Assembly: GCA_027348305.1 (NCBI GenBank) | Contig: DAIEPS010000120.1 | Span: 1-6,023 of the forward strand | Direction of reading: 5' to 3' | DNA length: 6,023 nt | DNA from: Anaerolineaceae bacterium | GTDB lineage: Bacteria; Chloroflexota; Anaerolineae; Anaerolineales; Anaerolineaceae | In this document: positions 4,998-6,023 of the stretch, in pieces | Layout: each line of letters starts with the position of its first letter | Position numbering within the stretch: the first letter of the stretch is position 1 | Made by a program: the position numbers and the translations under genes | The notes under the pieces: model-generated | Told to the model about the DNA's origin: nothing | Databases searched by the model: none | What the model saw: only the letters and a program-made list of their open reading frames with translations

Positions 4998-6023
4998 GTG
5001 AACACATTTCGCAGCGAATCGCTTAAGTATTGCCTGGGCTTTACCTTTATCGTGGGGGTTGTGCTTGCCTATGCCGGGATATGGTCACTGCATGCCGGCT
5101 ACACCACGGAATCGGTGCTGCTGAGTTCGCTGGATAAATCGATCTGGATCGTGTGCGGCCTGAATCTTATTGGGTTCCTGGTCGCATTGTTTTTTAAGGA
5201 TAAGGCGCCAATTGTTTCCAGTTGGGCCTTATGCATCACCGAAGGCAGTGCCATTTTTGTTCTGCTCAGTGTCTATTTTGACCCGCATTACCTGTTCAGT
5301 TTCATCATCCCCATCCTCTTCGCCATCATTCTACTTGAAACCCGGCAGTCCATCCTCTTTGTCGGACTGGTGGTCATTGCTTCGATCGGGCTCTTCTACC
5401 TCCACTTCCACTCATGGGATTTCTTCGGCCAGCTTGCCTTCCCCATCTTTCTACTGATCTCAATCTCCGTCTTGTTGGAATTGATCCTGAGTCAAATCCA
5501 CTCCAACCTGACCTGGTATCACAAGCGCTACCAGACGGCCCTGCTCAACGAGCAGATCATCCGTGAAAATGAGGTCAAGCTCGAGAAACTGGTCAACAAC
5601 CTCAACGACTACAAGAAATATCTCTCCGCGACCAATATTTCGCTGATCCAGGCGCGCGAAGAGGCTGAACTGGCGCGGACGGTGAAACAGAACTTCGTAC
5701 AAAACGTCAGCCACGAACTGCGCACCCCGCTTAACCTGATCATCGGCTTCAGCGAGACCATGATCAACTCTCCCCGCAGTTACGGCGAAGTGAACTGGAC
5801 GCCCGACCTGCGCGGCGACATCGAATGCATCTATCAAAATAGCCAACACCTCAAAGCCCTGATCGACGACATCCTGGATATGGCCTCACTGGAAAACAAG
5901 AAATACGAGGTTGAGATTTCGAGCACGAACCTGAACGCGCTCATCCATGAAGTGGTGCTGATCACAGAAAGCGCCTACAAGACCAAGGGTCTTTATCTCG
6001 AAACCGAGCTGTCATCACAGATC
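4998..6023 (+). CDS. Membrane-bound sensor histidine kinase, 3' end cut by the window
   Basis: The frame is open from GTG 4998 to the window edge (342 codons). The N-terminal part (~9-164) has about six hydrophobic segments (near 11-30, 47-66, 75-93, 98-113, 117-136 and 143-164) and no large external domain, so the signal is probably sensed in or at the membrane. Residues ~175-232 are a charged, probably coiled-coil linker. A HisKA dimerisation domain follows, with H-box NVSHELRTPLN and phosphoacceptor His239, continuing through DDILDMASLEN (290-300). The ATP-binding domain should start just past the right edge. GTG 4998 is the first plausible start after an in-frame TGA at 4974. It has no Shine-Dalgarno site; an in-frame GTG at 5061 would cut into the first membrane segment. 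The kinase phosphorylates its own His239 and passes the group to a response regulator. The receiver protein at 1301 is a possible but unproven partner. Confidence 0.92.
   Translation, partial: MNTFRSESLKYCLGFTFIVGVVLAYAGIWSLHAGYTTESVLLSSLDKSIWIVCGLNLIGFLVALFFKDKAPIVSSWALCITEGSAIFVLLSVYFDPHYLFSFIIPILFAIILLETRQSILFVGLVVIASIGLFYLHFHSWDFFGQLAFPIFLLISISVLLELILSQIHSNLTWYHKRYQTALLNEQIIRENEVKLEKLVNNLNDYKKYLSATNISLIQAREEAELARTVKQNFVQNVSHELRTPLNLIIGFSETMINSPRSYGEVNWTPDLRGDIECIYQNSQHLKALIDDILDMASLENKKYEVEISSTNLNALIHEVVLITESAYKTKGLYLETELSSQI

Noticed and set aside
5460..5849. Minus-strand 129-residue open frame
   Set aside because: It lies opposite the histidine kinase H-box region, which is clearly coding on the plus strand.

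Overview
The window looks like chromosomal DNA from an environmental anaerobe, most likely a member of Chloroflexota (class Anaerolineae). This is an inference from three things: a sugar-binding lipoprotein with an Ala/Thr/Glu-rich linker after the lipid-anchored Cys, a kinase of the polyphosphate-glucokinase type, and modular two-component proteins with C-terminal receiver domains. There is no rRNA, tRNA, transposase or CRISPR array to confirm the assignment.

Layout: (1) Positions 1-982, minus strand, hold the first 327 residues of an ABC-transporter solute-binding lipoprotein; its C-terminus and any permease genes lie off the left edge. (2) Positions 983-1300 are a divergent promoter region. 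(3) Positions 1301-2524, plus strand, encode a 407-residue signalling protein with an N-terminal helix-turn-helix, a middle part resembling a worn-out histidine-kinase core, and an intact C-terminal receiver domain. (4) Positions 2525-2827 are intergenic, with an ~80-bp three-armed palindromic repeat and operator-like palindromes. (5) Positions 2828-4743 hold a tight two-gene operon: a double-SIS sugar-phosphate isomerase-like protein and a PpgK-like ROK sugar kinase, followed by a probable intrinsic terminator and a second ~80-bp repeat in which the inner hairpins are inverted relative to the first. (6) From 4998 to the right edge runs a membrane-anchored histidine kinase cut by the window end, with a perfect TATAAT just before its GTG start.

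A plausible reading is that the SIS/ROK pair acts on an imported sugar: the kinase would phosphorylate it, and the SIS protein would isomerise or deglycosylate the phosphosugar. Both proteins keep family-defining motifs but lack specific residues expected at the active site, so the substrate is probably not simply glucose or glucosamine. The inverted repeat pair frames this operon. The two signalling genes flank it but do not form an obvious operon with it.
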